Shown: positions 11,621 through 22,900 of the stretch, piece after piece
How the letters are laid out: each line of letters starts with the position of its first letter
Position numbering within the stretch: the first letter of the stretch is position 1
Origin: Xestospongia bergquistia
Taxonomy: Eukaryota > Porifera > Demospongiae > Haplosclerida > Petrosiidae
Direction of reading: 5' to 3'
NCBI GenBank assembly: GCA_963965975.1
Contig: OZ014418.1
Span: forward strand, 4,910,775-4,974,774
Length of the DNA stretch: 64,000 bases
Notes under the pieces: generated by a model
Databases searched by the model: none
Told to the model about the DNA's origin: nothing
The model's input: the letters and a program-made list of their open reading frames with translations, nothing else
Made by a program: the position numbers and the translations under genes

Positions 11621-14455
11621 TTGCATTAACGCTCTAAAGTCTTTAATTTAAGGACTTTAGAAGGTTTAGAGTATTGAGTGAAGTTTATAAAGTAAACAGC
11701 TCAGTCTAAAGGGCTCTATGAAACTAAATAAATAAACTGCTGTTAACAGTTTAGTAAGTTGGTTTGCATTAACACTCTAAAGTCTTTAAATTAAAGACTT
11801 TATAAGGTTTAGACTATTGAGTGAAGTTTGTAAAGTAAACTGATAGGTCTAAAACACTCTATGGGACTAACTAAATAAACTATTATTAACAGTTTAGTAA
11901 GTTAGTTTGAGATAACACTCTAAACTCTTTAATTTAAAGACTTTAGAAGGTTTTGACTATTGAGTAAAGTTTATAAAGTAAACTGCTCAGTCTAAAGGAC
12001 TCTATGGGACTAAAGAAATAAACTGCTATTAACAGTTTAGTAAGTTGGTTTGCATTAACCCTCTAAAGTCTTTAATTTAAAGACTTTGGAAGCTTTAGAC
12101 TATAGAGTGAAGTTTGTAAAGTAAACTGATAGGTCTAAAGGACTCTATGGGACTAACCCAATTAACTGCTATTAACAGTTTAGTAAGTTGGTTTGCATTA
12201 ACACTCTAAAGTCTTTAATTTAAAGACTTTCGAAGGTTTAAACTATTGAGTAAAGTTTATAAAGTAAACTGCTCAGTCTAAAGGACTCTATGTGACAAAA
12301 GAAATAAACTGCTATTAACAGTTTAGTAAGTTGGTTTGCATTAACCCTCTAAAGTCTTTAATTTAAAGACTTTAGAAGCTTTAGACTATTGAGTGAAGTT
12401 TGTAAAGTAAACTGATAGGTCTAAAGGACTCTATTGGACTCACTAAATTGGCTGCTATTAACTGTTTAGTAAGTTGGTTTGCATTAACACTCTAAAGTCT
12501 TTAATTTAAAGACTTTAGAAGGTTTAAACTATTGAGTAAAGTTTATAAAGTAAACTGCTCAATCAAAAGGACTCTATGGGATTAAAGAAATAAACTGCTA
12601 TTAAAAGTTCAGTAAGTTGGTCTATATTAACAGTCAAACTCTTTAAATTAAATAGTTTTGAATGTTTAGACTATTTAGTGAAGTTTATAAAGTAAACTGG
12701 TCAGTCTAAAGGACTCCATGAAACTAACTAAATAAACTGTTATTACTAGTTTAGTAAGTTGGTTTGCATTAACCCTCTAAACTCTTTAATTTAAAGACTT
12801 TTGAAAGATTAGACTATTGAGTAAGTTTGTAAAGTAAACTGATAGGTCTAAAGGACTCTACGGGACTAACTAAATAACTGCTATTAACAGTTTAGTAAGT
12901 TGGTTTGCATTAACACTCTAAAGTCTTTAATATAAAGACTTTAGAAGGTTTAAACTATTGAGTAAAGTTTATAAAGTAAACTGCTCAGTCTAAGGGACTC
13001 TATGGGACTAAAGAAATAAACTGCTATTAACAGTTTAGTAAGTTGGTTTGCATTTACACTCGAAAGTCTTTAAATTAAAGACTTTAGAAGGTTTAGACTA
13101 TTGATTAAATTTTATAAAGTAAACTGCTCAGTTAAAGGACTCTACGGGACTAAAGAAATCAACTGCTATAAACAGTTTAGTAAGTTGGTTTGCATTAACA
13201 CTCTAAAGTCTTTAATTTAAAGACTTTAGAAGGTTTAAACTATTGAGTAAAGTTTATAAAGTAAACGGCTCAGTCTAAAGGATTCTATGGGAATAAAGAA
13301 ATAAACTGCTATGAACAGTTTAGTAATTTGGTTTGCATTAACACTCTAAACTCTTTAATTTAAAGACTTTAGAAAGTTTAGATTTTGCGTAAAGTTTATA
13401 AAGTAAACTGCTCAATCTAAAGGACTCTATGGGACTAAAGAAATAAACTGCTATTAAAAGTTCAGTAAGTTGGTTTATATTAACAGTCAAAAGTCTTTAA
13501 ATTAAAGAGTTTTGAATGTTTAGACTATTGAGTGAAGTTTATAAATTAAACTGGTCAGTCTAAAGGACTCTATGAAACTAACTAAATAAACTGTTATTAC
13601 TAGTTTAGTAAGTTCGTTTGCATTAACCCTCTAAAGTCTTTAATTTAAAGACTTTTGAAGGATTAGACTATTGAGTGAAGTTTGTAAAGTAAACTGATAG
13701 GTCTAAAGGACTCTATGGGACTAACTAAATAAACTGCTATTAACAGTTTAGTAAGTTAGTTTGCATTAACACTCTAAAGTCTTTAATATATAGACTTTAG
13801 AAGGTTTAGACTATTGATTAAAGTTTATAAAGTAAAGTGCTCAGTTAAAGAACTCTATGGGACTAAAGAAATAAACTGCTATTAACAGTTTAGTAAGTTG
13901 GTTTGCATTAACACTCTAAAGTCTTTAATTTAAAGACTTTAGAAGGTTTAAACTATTGAGTAAGGTTTATAAAGTAAACTGCTCAGTCTAAAGGATTCTA
14001 TGGGACTAAAGAAATAAACTGCTATGAACAGTTTAGTAAGTTGGTTTGCATTAACACTCTAAACTCTTTAATTTAAAGACTTTAGAAATTTTAGATTTTG
14101 AGTAAATTTTATAAAGTAAACTGCTCAATCTGAAGGACTCTATGGGACTAAAGAAATAAACTGTTATTAAAAGTTCAGTAAGTTGGTTTATATTAACAGT
14201 CAAAAGTCTTTAAATTAAAGAGTTTTGAATGTTTAGACTATTGAGTGAAGTTTATAAAGTAAACTGGTCAGTCTAAAGGACTCTATGAAACTAACTAAAT
14301 AAAGTGTTATTACTAGTTTAGTAACTTGGTTTGCATTAACCCTCTAAACTCTTTAATTTAAAGACTTTTGAAGGATTAGACTATTGAGTGAAGTTTGTAA
14401 AGTAAACAAATAGGTCTAAAGGACTCTATGGGACTAACTAAATAAACTGCTATTA

Positions 14456-14883
14456 ACAGTTTAGTAAGTTGGTTTGCATTAACACTCTAAAGTCTTTAAT
14501 ATAAGGACTTTAGAAGGTTTAAACTATTGAGTAAAGTTTATAAAGTAAACTGCTCTGTCTAAAGGACTTTATGGGACTAAAGAAATAAACGGCTATTAAC
14601 AGTTTAGTAAGTTGGTTTGCATTAACACTCTAAAGTCTTTAATTTAAAGACTTTAGAATGTTTAGACTATTGATTAAAGTTTATAAAGTAAACTGCTCAG
14701 TTAAAGGACTCTATGGGACTAAAGAAATCAACTGCTATTAACAGTTTAGTAAGTTGGTTTGCATTAACACTCTAAAGACTTTAATTTAAAGACTTTAGAA
14801 GGTTTAAACTATTGAGTAAAGTTTATAAAGTAAACTGCTCAGTCTAAAGTATTCTATGGGACTAAAGAAATAAACTGCTATGA
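14456..14883 (+). repeat. 428-bp trimer, first tandem copy
   Basis: The three-monomer block is repeated immediately downstream at 14,884-15,311. Distinctive variants all recur 428 bp later: TCTTTAATATAAGGACTT (14,501 and 14,929 at ATAAGG), CTGCTCTGTC, GGACTTTATGGG, ATAAACGGC, TTAAAGGACTC, and AGTCTAAAGTATTC. I read no difference between the copies until A(A/C)AGTTTAG, where 14,885 has C and 15,313 has A. Identity this high in a diverged array marks one of the youngest events in the window. Confidence 0.85.
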
Positions 14884-15311
14884 ACAGTTTAGTAAGTTGG
14901 TTTGCATTAACACTCTAAAGTCTTTAATATAAGGACTTTAGAAGGTTTAAACTATTGAGTAAAGTTTATAAAGTAAACTGCTCTGTCTAAAGGACTTTAT
15001 GGGACTAAAGAAATAAACGGCTATTAACAGTTTAGTAAGTTGGTTTGCATTAACACTCTAAAGTCTTTAATTTAAAGACTTTAGAATGTTTAGACTATTG
15101 ATTAAAGTTTATAAAGTAAACTGCTCAGTTAAAGGACTCTATGGGACTAAAGAAATCAACTGCTATTAACAGTTTAGTAAGTTGGTTTGCATTAACACTC
15201 TAAAGACTTTAATTTAAAGACTTTAGAAGGTTTAAACTATTGAGTAAAGTTTATAAAGTAAACTGCTCAGTCTAAAGTATTCTATGGGACTAAAGAAATA
15301 AACTGCTATGA
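14884..15311 (+). repeat. 428-bp trimer, second tandem copy
   Basis: Direct tandem copy of 14,456-14,883, identical as far as I can read by eye. The first visible difference falls just past its end, at 15,313. The junction lies inside conserved monomer sequence (CAGTTTAGTAAG), as expected from an in-register unequal exchange, so the exact crossover point cannot be placed. Confidence 0.85.
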
Positions 15312-16135
15312 AAAGTTTAGTAAGTTGGTTTGCATTAACACTCTAAACTCTTTAATTTAAAGACTTTAGAAAGTTAAGATTTTGAGTAAAGTTTATAAAG
15401 TAAACTGCTCAATCTAAAGGACTCTATGGGACTAAAGAAATAAACTGCTATTAAAAGTTCAGTAAGTTGGTTTATATTAACATTCAAAAGTCTTTAAATT
15501 AAAGATATTTGAATGTTTAGACTATTGAGTGAAGTTTATAAAGTAAACTGGTCAGTCTAAAGGACTCTATGAAACTAACTAAATAAACTGTTATTACTAG
15601 TTTAGTAAGTTGGTTTGCATTAACCCTATAAAGTCTTTAATTTAAAGACTTTTGAAGGATTAGACTATTGAGTGAAGTTTGTAAAGTAAACTGATAGGTC
15701 TAAAGGACTCTACGGGACTAACTAAATAAACCGCTATTAACAGTTTAGTAAGTTGGTTTGCATTAACACTCTAAAGTCTTTAATATAAAGACTTTAGAAG
15801 GTTTAAACTATTGAGTAAAGTTTAAAAAGTAAACTGCTCAGTCTAAAGGACTCTATGGGACTAAAGAAATAAACTGCTATTAACAGTTTAGTAAGTTTGT
15901 TTGCATTAACACTCTAAAGTCTTTAATTTAAAGACTTTAGAAGGTTTAGACTATTGATTAAAATTTATAAAGTAAACTGCTCAGTTAAAGGACTCTATGG
16001 GACTAAAGAAATCAACTGCTATTAACAGTTTAGTAAGTTGGTTTGCATTAACACTCTAAAGTCTTTAATTTAAAAACTTTAGAAGGTTTAGACTATTGAG
16101 TGAGGTTAATAAAGTAAAAAACTCAGTCTAAAGGA

Positions 16136-16700
16136 CACTATGAAACTAAGTAAATAAACTGCTGTTAACAGTTTAGTAAGTTTGTTTGCATTAACACTCT
16201 AAAGCCTTTAATTTAAAGACTTTAGAAGGTTTAGACTATTGAGTAAATTTCATAAAATAAACTGCTCATTCTAAAGCACTCTAAGGGACTAATTAAACTG
16301 CTAATGACAGTTTAGTAAGTTGGTCTGCATTAACGCTATGGAGTCTTTAAATTAAAGAGTTTAGAAGGTTTAGACTTTTGAGTAAAGTTTACAAAAGTAA
16401 ACAACTCGGTCTAAAGTTCTCTTTGAAACTAAGTAAATAAACTGCTGTTAACGGTTTAGTAAGTTTCTTTGCCTTAACACTCTAAAGCCTTTAATTTAAA
16501 GACTTTAGAAGGTTTAGAATATTGAGTAAATTTCATAAAATAAACTGCTCATTCTAAAGGACTCTAAGGGACTAATTAAACTGCTAATAACTGTTTAGTA
16601 AGTTGGTTTGCATTAACACTCTGAAGTCATTAAATTAAAGAGTTTAGAAGGTTTAGACTTTTGAGTAAAGTTTATAAAGTAAACAACTCGGTCTAAAGGA
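16136..16700 (+). repeat. Diverged dimer pair (283-bp unit)
   Basis: Two copies of a dimer are offset by 283 bp (AAAGCCTTTAA at 16,201 and 16,484). Each has GAAACTAAGTAAATAAACTG, then the dyad with AAAGCC in its left arm, then TTTCATAAAATAAACTGC. A second monomer follows that begins GGGACTAATTAAACTGC, 4 bases shorter than usual, and ends ACAACTCGGTC. Monomers here carry more private changes than their neighbours, so the block may be older or less exposed to homogenisation. Confidence 0.7.
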
Positions 16701-19700
16701 CTCTATGGGACTAACTAAATAAAATGTTATTAACAGTTTAGTAAGTTAGTTTGCGATAACACTCTAAAGTCTTTAATTTAAAGACTTTAGAAGGTTTAGA
16801 CTATTGATTAAAGTTTATAAAGTAAACTGCTCAGTCTACAAGACTCTATGGGACTAACTAAATAAACTGCTATTAACATTTTAGTAAGTTGGTTAGCATT
16901 AACACTCTAAGGTTTTTAATTTAAAGACTTTAGAAGGTTTAGACTATTGAGTGAAACTTGTAAAGTAAACTGATAGGTCTAAAGGACTCTATGGACTAAC
17001 AAAATAAACTGCTATTAACAATTTAGTAAGTCGGTTGGCATTAACACTCTAAAGTCTTTAATATAAAGACTTTAGAAGGTTTAGACTATTGAGTCAGTTT
17101 TTTAAAGTAAACTGCTCATTCTAAAGGACTCTATGGGACTAACTAAATAAGCTGTTATTATCAGTTTAGTAAGTTGGTTTGCATTAACACTCTGAAGTCT
17201 TTAAATGAAAGAGTTGAGAAAGTTTGGACTGTTGAGTGAAGTTTATAAAGTAAACAGCTCGGTCTAAACAAGTCTTTGGGACTAACTAAATAAACTATTA
17301 TTAACAGTTTTGTAAGTTAGTTTGCATTTACACTCTAATATCTTTAATTTAAAGACTTTAGAAGGTTTAGACTATTGAGTAAAGTTTATAAAGTAAACTG
17401 CTCAGTCTAAAGGACTCTATGGGACTAAAGAAATAAACTGCTATTAACAGTTTAGTAAGTTTGTTTGCATTAACGCTCTAAAGTCTTTAATTTAAAGACT
17501 TTATAAGGTTTAGACTATTGAGTGAAGTTTATAAAGTAAACTGATAGTTTTAAAAGACTCTATGAGACTAACTAAATAAACTATTATTAACAGTTTAGTA
17601 AGTTAGTTTGTGATAACACTCTAAAGTCTTTAATTTAAAGACTTTAGAAGGTTTAGACTATTGAGTAAAGTTTATAAAGTAAACTGCTCAGTCTAAAGGA
17701 CTCTATGGGACTAAAGAAATAAACTGCTATTAACAGTTTAGTAAGTTTGTTTGCATTAACGCTCTAAAGTCTTTAATTTAAAGACTTTAGAAGGTTTAGA
17801 GTATTGAGTGATGTTTATAAAGTAAACTGCTCAGTCAAAAGGATTCTATGGGACTAAAGAAGTAAACTGCTGTTAACAGTTTAGTAAGTTGGTTTACATT
17901 AACACTCTAAAGTCTTTAAATTAAAGACTTTATAAGGTTTAGACTATTGAGTGAAGTTTGTAAAGTAAACTGATAGGTCTAAAAGACTCTATGAGTCTAA
18001 CTAAATAAACTATTATTAACAGTTTAGTAAGTTAGTTTGTGATAACACTCTAAAGTCTTTAATTTAAAGACTTTAGAAGCTTTAGACTATTGAGTGAATT
18101 TTGTAAAGTAAACTGATAGGTCTAAAGGACTCTATGGGACTAACTAAATTAACTGCTATTAACAGTTTAGTAAGTTGGTTTGCATTAACTCTCTAATATC
18201 TTTAATTTAAAGACTTTAGAAGGTTTAGACTATTGAGTAAAGTTTATAAAGTAAACTGCTCAGTCTAAAGGACTCTATGGGACTAAAGAAATAAACTGCT
18301 ATTAACAGTTTAGTAAGTTGGTTTACATTAACACTCTAAAGTCTTTAAATTAAAGACTTTATAATGTTTAGACTATTGAGTGAAGCTTGTAAAGTAAACT
18401 GATAGGTCTAAAAGACTCTATGAGACTAAATAAATAAACTATTATTAAAAGTTTAGTAAGTTAGTTTGTGATAACACTCTAAAGTCTTTAATTTAAAGAC
18501 TTTAGAAGCTTTAGACTATTGAGTGAAGTTTGTAAAGTAAACTGATAGGTCTAAAGGACTCTATGGGACTAACTAAATTAACTGCTATTAACAGTTTAGT
18601 AAGTTGGTTTGCATTAACACTCTAAAGTCTTTAATTTAAAGACTTTAGAAGGTTTAAACTATTGAGTAAAGTTTATAAAGTAAACTGCTCAGTCTAAAGG
18701 ACTCTATGGGTCTAAGGAAATAAACTGCTATTAACAGTTTAGTAAGTTGGTTTGCATTAACCCTCTAAAGTCTTTAATTTAAAGACTTTAGAAGGTTTAG
18801 ACTATTCAGTGAAGTTTCTAAAGTAAACTGATCGGTCTAAAGGACTCTACGGGACTAACTAAATTAAATGCTATTAACAGTTTAGTAAGTTGGTTTGCAT
18901 TAACACTCTAAAGTCTTTAATTTAAAGACTTTAGAAGGTTTAAACTATTGAGTAAAGTTTATAAAGTAAACTGCTCAGTCTAAAGGACTCTATGGGACTA
19001 AAGAAATGAACTGCTATTAACAGTTTAGTAAGTTGGTTTGCATTAACACTCTAAAGTCTTTAATTTAAAGACTTTAGAAAGTTTAGATTTTGAGTAATGT
19101 TTATAAAGTAAACTGCTCAATCTAAAGGACTCTATGGGACTAAAGAAATAAACTGCTATTAAAAGTTCAGTAAGTTGGTTTGCATTAACACACTAAGAGT
19201 CTTTAAATTAAAGACTTTAGAAGGTTTAGACTATTGAGCGAAGTTTATAAAGTAAACTGGTCAGTCTAAAGGACTCTATGAAACAAACTAAATAAACTGC
19301 TATTAACAGTTTAGTAAGTTTTTTTGCATTAACACTCTAAAGTCTTTAATTTAAAGACTTTAGAAGGTTTAGACTATTGAGTAAAGTTTATAAAGTAAAC
19401 TGCTCAGTCTAAAAAACTCTATGGGACTAAAGAAGTAAACTGCTATTAACAGTTTAGTAAGTTTGTTTGCATTAATCCTCTAAAGTCTTTAATTTAAAGA
19501 CTTTGGAAGTTTAGAGTATTGAGTGAAGTTTATAAAGTAAACAGCACAGTCTAAAAGGCTCTATGAAACAGACTAAATAAACTGCTGTTAACAGTTTAGT
19601 AAATTGGTTTGCATTAACACTCAAAAGTCTTTAAATTAAAGACTTTATAAGGTTTAGACTATTGAGTGAAGTTTGTAAAGTAAACTGATAGGTCTAAAAG

Positions 19701-22700
19701 ACTCTCTGGGACTAACTAAATAAACTATTATCAACAGTTTAGTAAGTTAGTTTGTGATAACACTCTAAACTCTTTAATTTAAAGACTTTTGCAGGTTTAG
19801 ACTATTGAGTAAAGTTTATAAAGTAAACCGCTCAGTCTAAATGACTCTATGGGACGAAAGAAATAAACTGCTATTAACAGTTTAGTAAGTTGGTTTGCAT
19901 TAACCCTCTAAAGTCTTTAATTTAAAGACTTTAGAAGCTTTAGACTATTGAGTGAAGTTTGTAAAGTAAACTGATAGGTCTAAAGGACTCTATGGGACTA
20001 ACTAAATTAACTGCTATTAACAGTTTAGTAAGTTGGTTTGCATTAACACTCTAAAGTCTTTAATTTAAAGACTTTAGAAGGTTTAAACTATATAGTAAAG
20101 TTTCTAAAGTAAACTGCTCAGTCTAAAGGACTCTATGGGACTAAAGAAATAAACTGCTATTAACCGTTTAGTAAGTTGGTTTGCATTAACCCTCTAAAGT
20201 CTTTAATTTAAAGACTTTAGAAGGATTAGACTATTGAGTGAAGTTTGTAAAGTAAACTGATAGGTCTAAAGGACTCTATGGGACTAACTAAATTAACTGC
20301 TATTAACACTTTAGTAAGTTGGTTTGCATTAACACCCTAAAGTCTTTAATTTAAAGACCTTAGAAGGTTTAAACTATTGAGTAAAGTTTATAAAGTAAAC
20401 TGCTCAGTCTAAAGGACTCTATAGGACTAAAGAAATGAACTGCTATGAACAGTTTAGTAAGTTGGTTTGCATTAACACTCTAAAGTCTTTAATTTAAAGA
20501 CTTTAGAAGGTTTAGACTATTGAGTGAAGTTTGTAAAGTAAACTGATAGGTCTAAAGGACTCTATGGAACTAACTAAGTAAACTGCTATTAACAGTTCAG
20601 TAAGTTGGTTTGCATTAACACTCTAAAGTCTTTAATATAAAGACTTTAGAAGGTTTAAACTATTGGGTAAAGTTTATAAAGTAAACTGCTCAGTATAGAG
20701 GACTCTATGGGACTAAAGAAATAAACTGCTATTAACAGTTTAGTAAGTTGGTTTGCGTTAACACTCTAAAGTCTTTAATTTAAAGACTTTAGAAGGTTTA
20801 AACTACTGATTAAAGTTTATAAAGTAAACTGCTCAGTCTAAAGGACTCTATGGCGCTAACTAAATAAACTGCTATTTACATTTTAGTAAGTTGGTTTGCA
20901 TTAACGCTCTGAAGTCTTTAAATTGAAGAGTTTTGAAGATTTAGACTATTGAGTGAAGTTTATAAAGTAAACAGTTCGGTCTAAAGGACTCTATGGGACT
21001 AACAAAATAAACTATTCTTAACAGTTTTGTAAGTTAGTTTGCAATAACACTCTAAAGTCTTTAATTTAAAGACTTTAGAAGGTTTAGACTATTGAGTAAA
21101 GTTTATAAAGTAAACTGCTCAGTCTATAGGACTCTATGGGACTAAAGAAATAAACTGCTATTAACAGTCTGGTAAGTTGGGTTGCGTTAACACTCTAATG
21201 TCTTTAATTTAAATACTTTAGAAGCTTAAGAGTATTGAGTGAAGTTTACAAAGTAAACAGCTCTTCTTAAATGTCTCTATGAAACTAACGAAATAAATTG
21301 CTGTTAACAGTTTTGTAAGTTGGCTTGCATTAACACTCAAAAGTCTTTAATTTAAAGACTTTAGAAGGTTTAGACTATTGAGTGAATATTGTAAAGTAAA
21401 CTGATAGGTCTTAGGGACTCTATGGGACTAACTAAATAAACTGCTATTAACAGTTCAGTTAGTTGGTTTGCATTAACACTTTAAAGGCTTTTATTTAAAG
21501 ACTTTAGAAGGTTTAGACTATTGAGTAAAGTTTATAAGGTAGATTGCTCCCTCTAAAGGACTCTATGGGACTAAAGAAAGGAACTGCTATTAACAGTTCG
21601 GTAAGTTTTTTTACATTAGCACTCTAAAGTCTTTAAATTAAAGACTTTAGAAGGTTTAGAATATTGAGCGAAGTTTATAAAGTAAACTGGTCAGTCTAAA
21701 GGACTCTATGAAACTAACTAAACAAACTGTTATTAACAGTTTAGTAAGTTCATTTGCGTTAACACTATAAAGTCTTTAATTTAAAGACTTTAGAAGGTTT
21801 AGACTTTTGAGTCAGTTTTTTAAAGTAAACTGCTCATTTAAAGGACTCTATGGGGCTAACTAAATAAACAGTTATTAAGAATTTAGTAAGTTGGTTTGCA
21901 TTAACACTCTGAAGTCTTTAAATTAAAAAGTGTGGAAGCTTTAGACTATTGAGTGAAGTTTATAAAGTAAACAGCTCGGTCTAAAAGACTCTTTGGGACT
22001 AAATAAGTACAATATTATTAACAGTTTTGTGAGTTAGTTTGCATTAAACTCTAAAGTCTTTAATTTAAAGACTTTAGAAGGTTTAGACTATTGAGTAAAG
22101 TTTATAAAGTAAACTGCTCAGTCTAAAGGACTCTATGGGACTAAAGAAATAAACTGCTATTAACAGTTTAGTAAGTTGGCTTGCATTAACGCTCTAAAGT
22201 TTTTAATTTAAAGACTTTAGAAGGTTTAGAGTATTGAGTGAAGTTTATAAAGTAAACAGCTCAGTGTAAAGGTCTCTATGAAGCTAACTAAATAAACTGC
22301 CGTTAACAGTTTAGCAAGTTGGTTTGCATTAACACTCAACAGTCTTTAAAATAAAGACTCTAGAGGCTTTAGACTATTGAGTGAAGTTTGTAAAGTAAAC
22401 TAATAGGTCTAAAGCACTCTATGGGACTAACTAAATAAACTATTATTAACAGTTTAGAAAGTTAGTTTGTGATAACATTCTAAAGTCTTTAATTTAAAGA
22501 CTTTAGAAGGTTTACAGTATTGAGTAAAGTTTATAAAATAAACAGCTCAGTCTAAAGGACTCTATGGGACTAAAGAAATAAACTGCTATTAACAGTTTAG
22601 TCAGTTGGTTTGCATAAACACTCTAAAGTCTTTAATTTAAAGACTTTAGAAAGTTTAGACTATTGAGTGAAGTTTGTAAAGTAAACTGATAGGTCTAAAG

Positions 22701-22843
22701 GACTCTATGGGACTAACTAAATTAACTGCTATTAACAGTTTAGTAAGTTGGTTTGCATTAACACTCTAAAGTCTTTAATTTAAAGACTTTAGAAGGTTTA
22801 AACTATTGAGTAAAGTTTATAAAGAAAACTTCTCAGTCTAAAG

Positions 22844-22900
22844 GACTCTATGGGACACTAAACTGTTAATAGCAGCTTATTTCTTTAGTCCCATAGAGTC
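22844..22900. repeat. Fold-back junction between forward and reverse arrays
   Basis: The forward array stops at GACTCTATGGGAC (22,844-22,856). The next base begins reverse-oriented sequence, ACTAAACTGTTAATAGCAG. The exact reverse complement GTCCCATAGAGTC follows at 22,888-22,900. The result is a 13-bp perfect stem with a 31-nt spacer, extended outward as an imperfect inverted repeat because both flanks are satellite. At the crossover the forward monomer would have T and the sequence has A; the reverse monomer would have T before ACTAAAC and the sequence has C. There is thus no microhomology, and the 27-bp dyad is not involved. Confidence 0.85.

Larger units (their letters stand above)
12600..15900 (+). 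repeat. 5- to 6-monomer higher-order region
   Basis: The marker TATATTAACA (or TATATTAACATTC) recurs at 12,623, 13,476, 14,189 and 15,473. The steps are 853, 713 and 1,284 bp, or six, five and nine monomers. Around each marker lie the same partners in the same order: a monomer with TTTTGAGTAAAG or TTTTGCGTAAAG (absent before the first), then GTTCAGTAAGTTGG, then GAAACTAACTAAATAAA with TATTACTAG. The nine-monomer step includes the 428-bp trimer duplication. The basic unit is therefore five monomers, with gains of one and of three plus one. Confidence 0.7.
1..22856 (+). repeat. Forward-oriented satellite domain
   Basis: All monomers here read in the direction GGACTCTATGGGACTAA, then CAGTTTAGTAAGTTGG, then the 27-bp dyad, then AAGGTTTAGACTATTGAG. 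I call this forward. About 160 monomers are present with no orientation switch inside the domain. Subtypes alternate as A and B for much of the length. Other subtypes begin GAAACTAACTAAATAAAC, or carry TATTATTAACAGTTTAGTAAGTTAGTTTGTGATAAC. The domain contains the 8-mer, 25-mer, trimer and dimer higher-order blocks listed separately. It ends abruptly at a fold-back junction. Confidence 0.95.
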
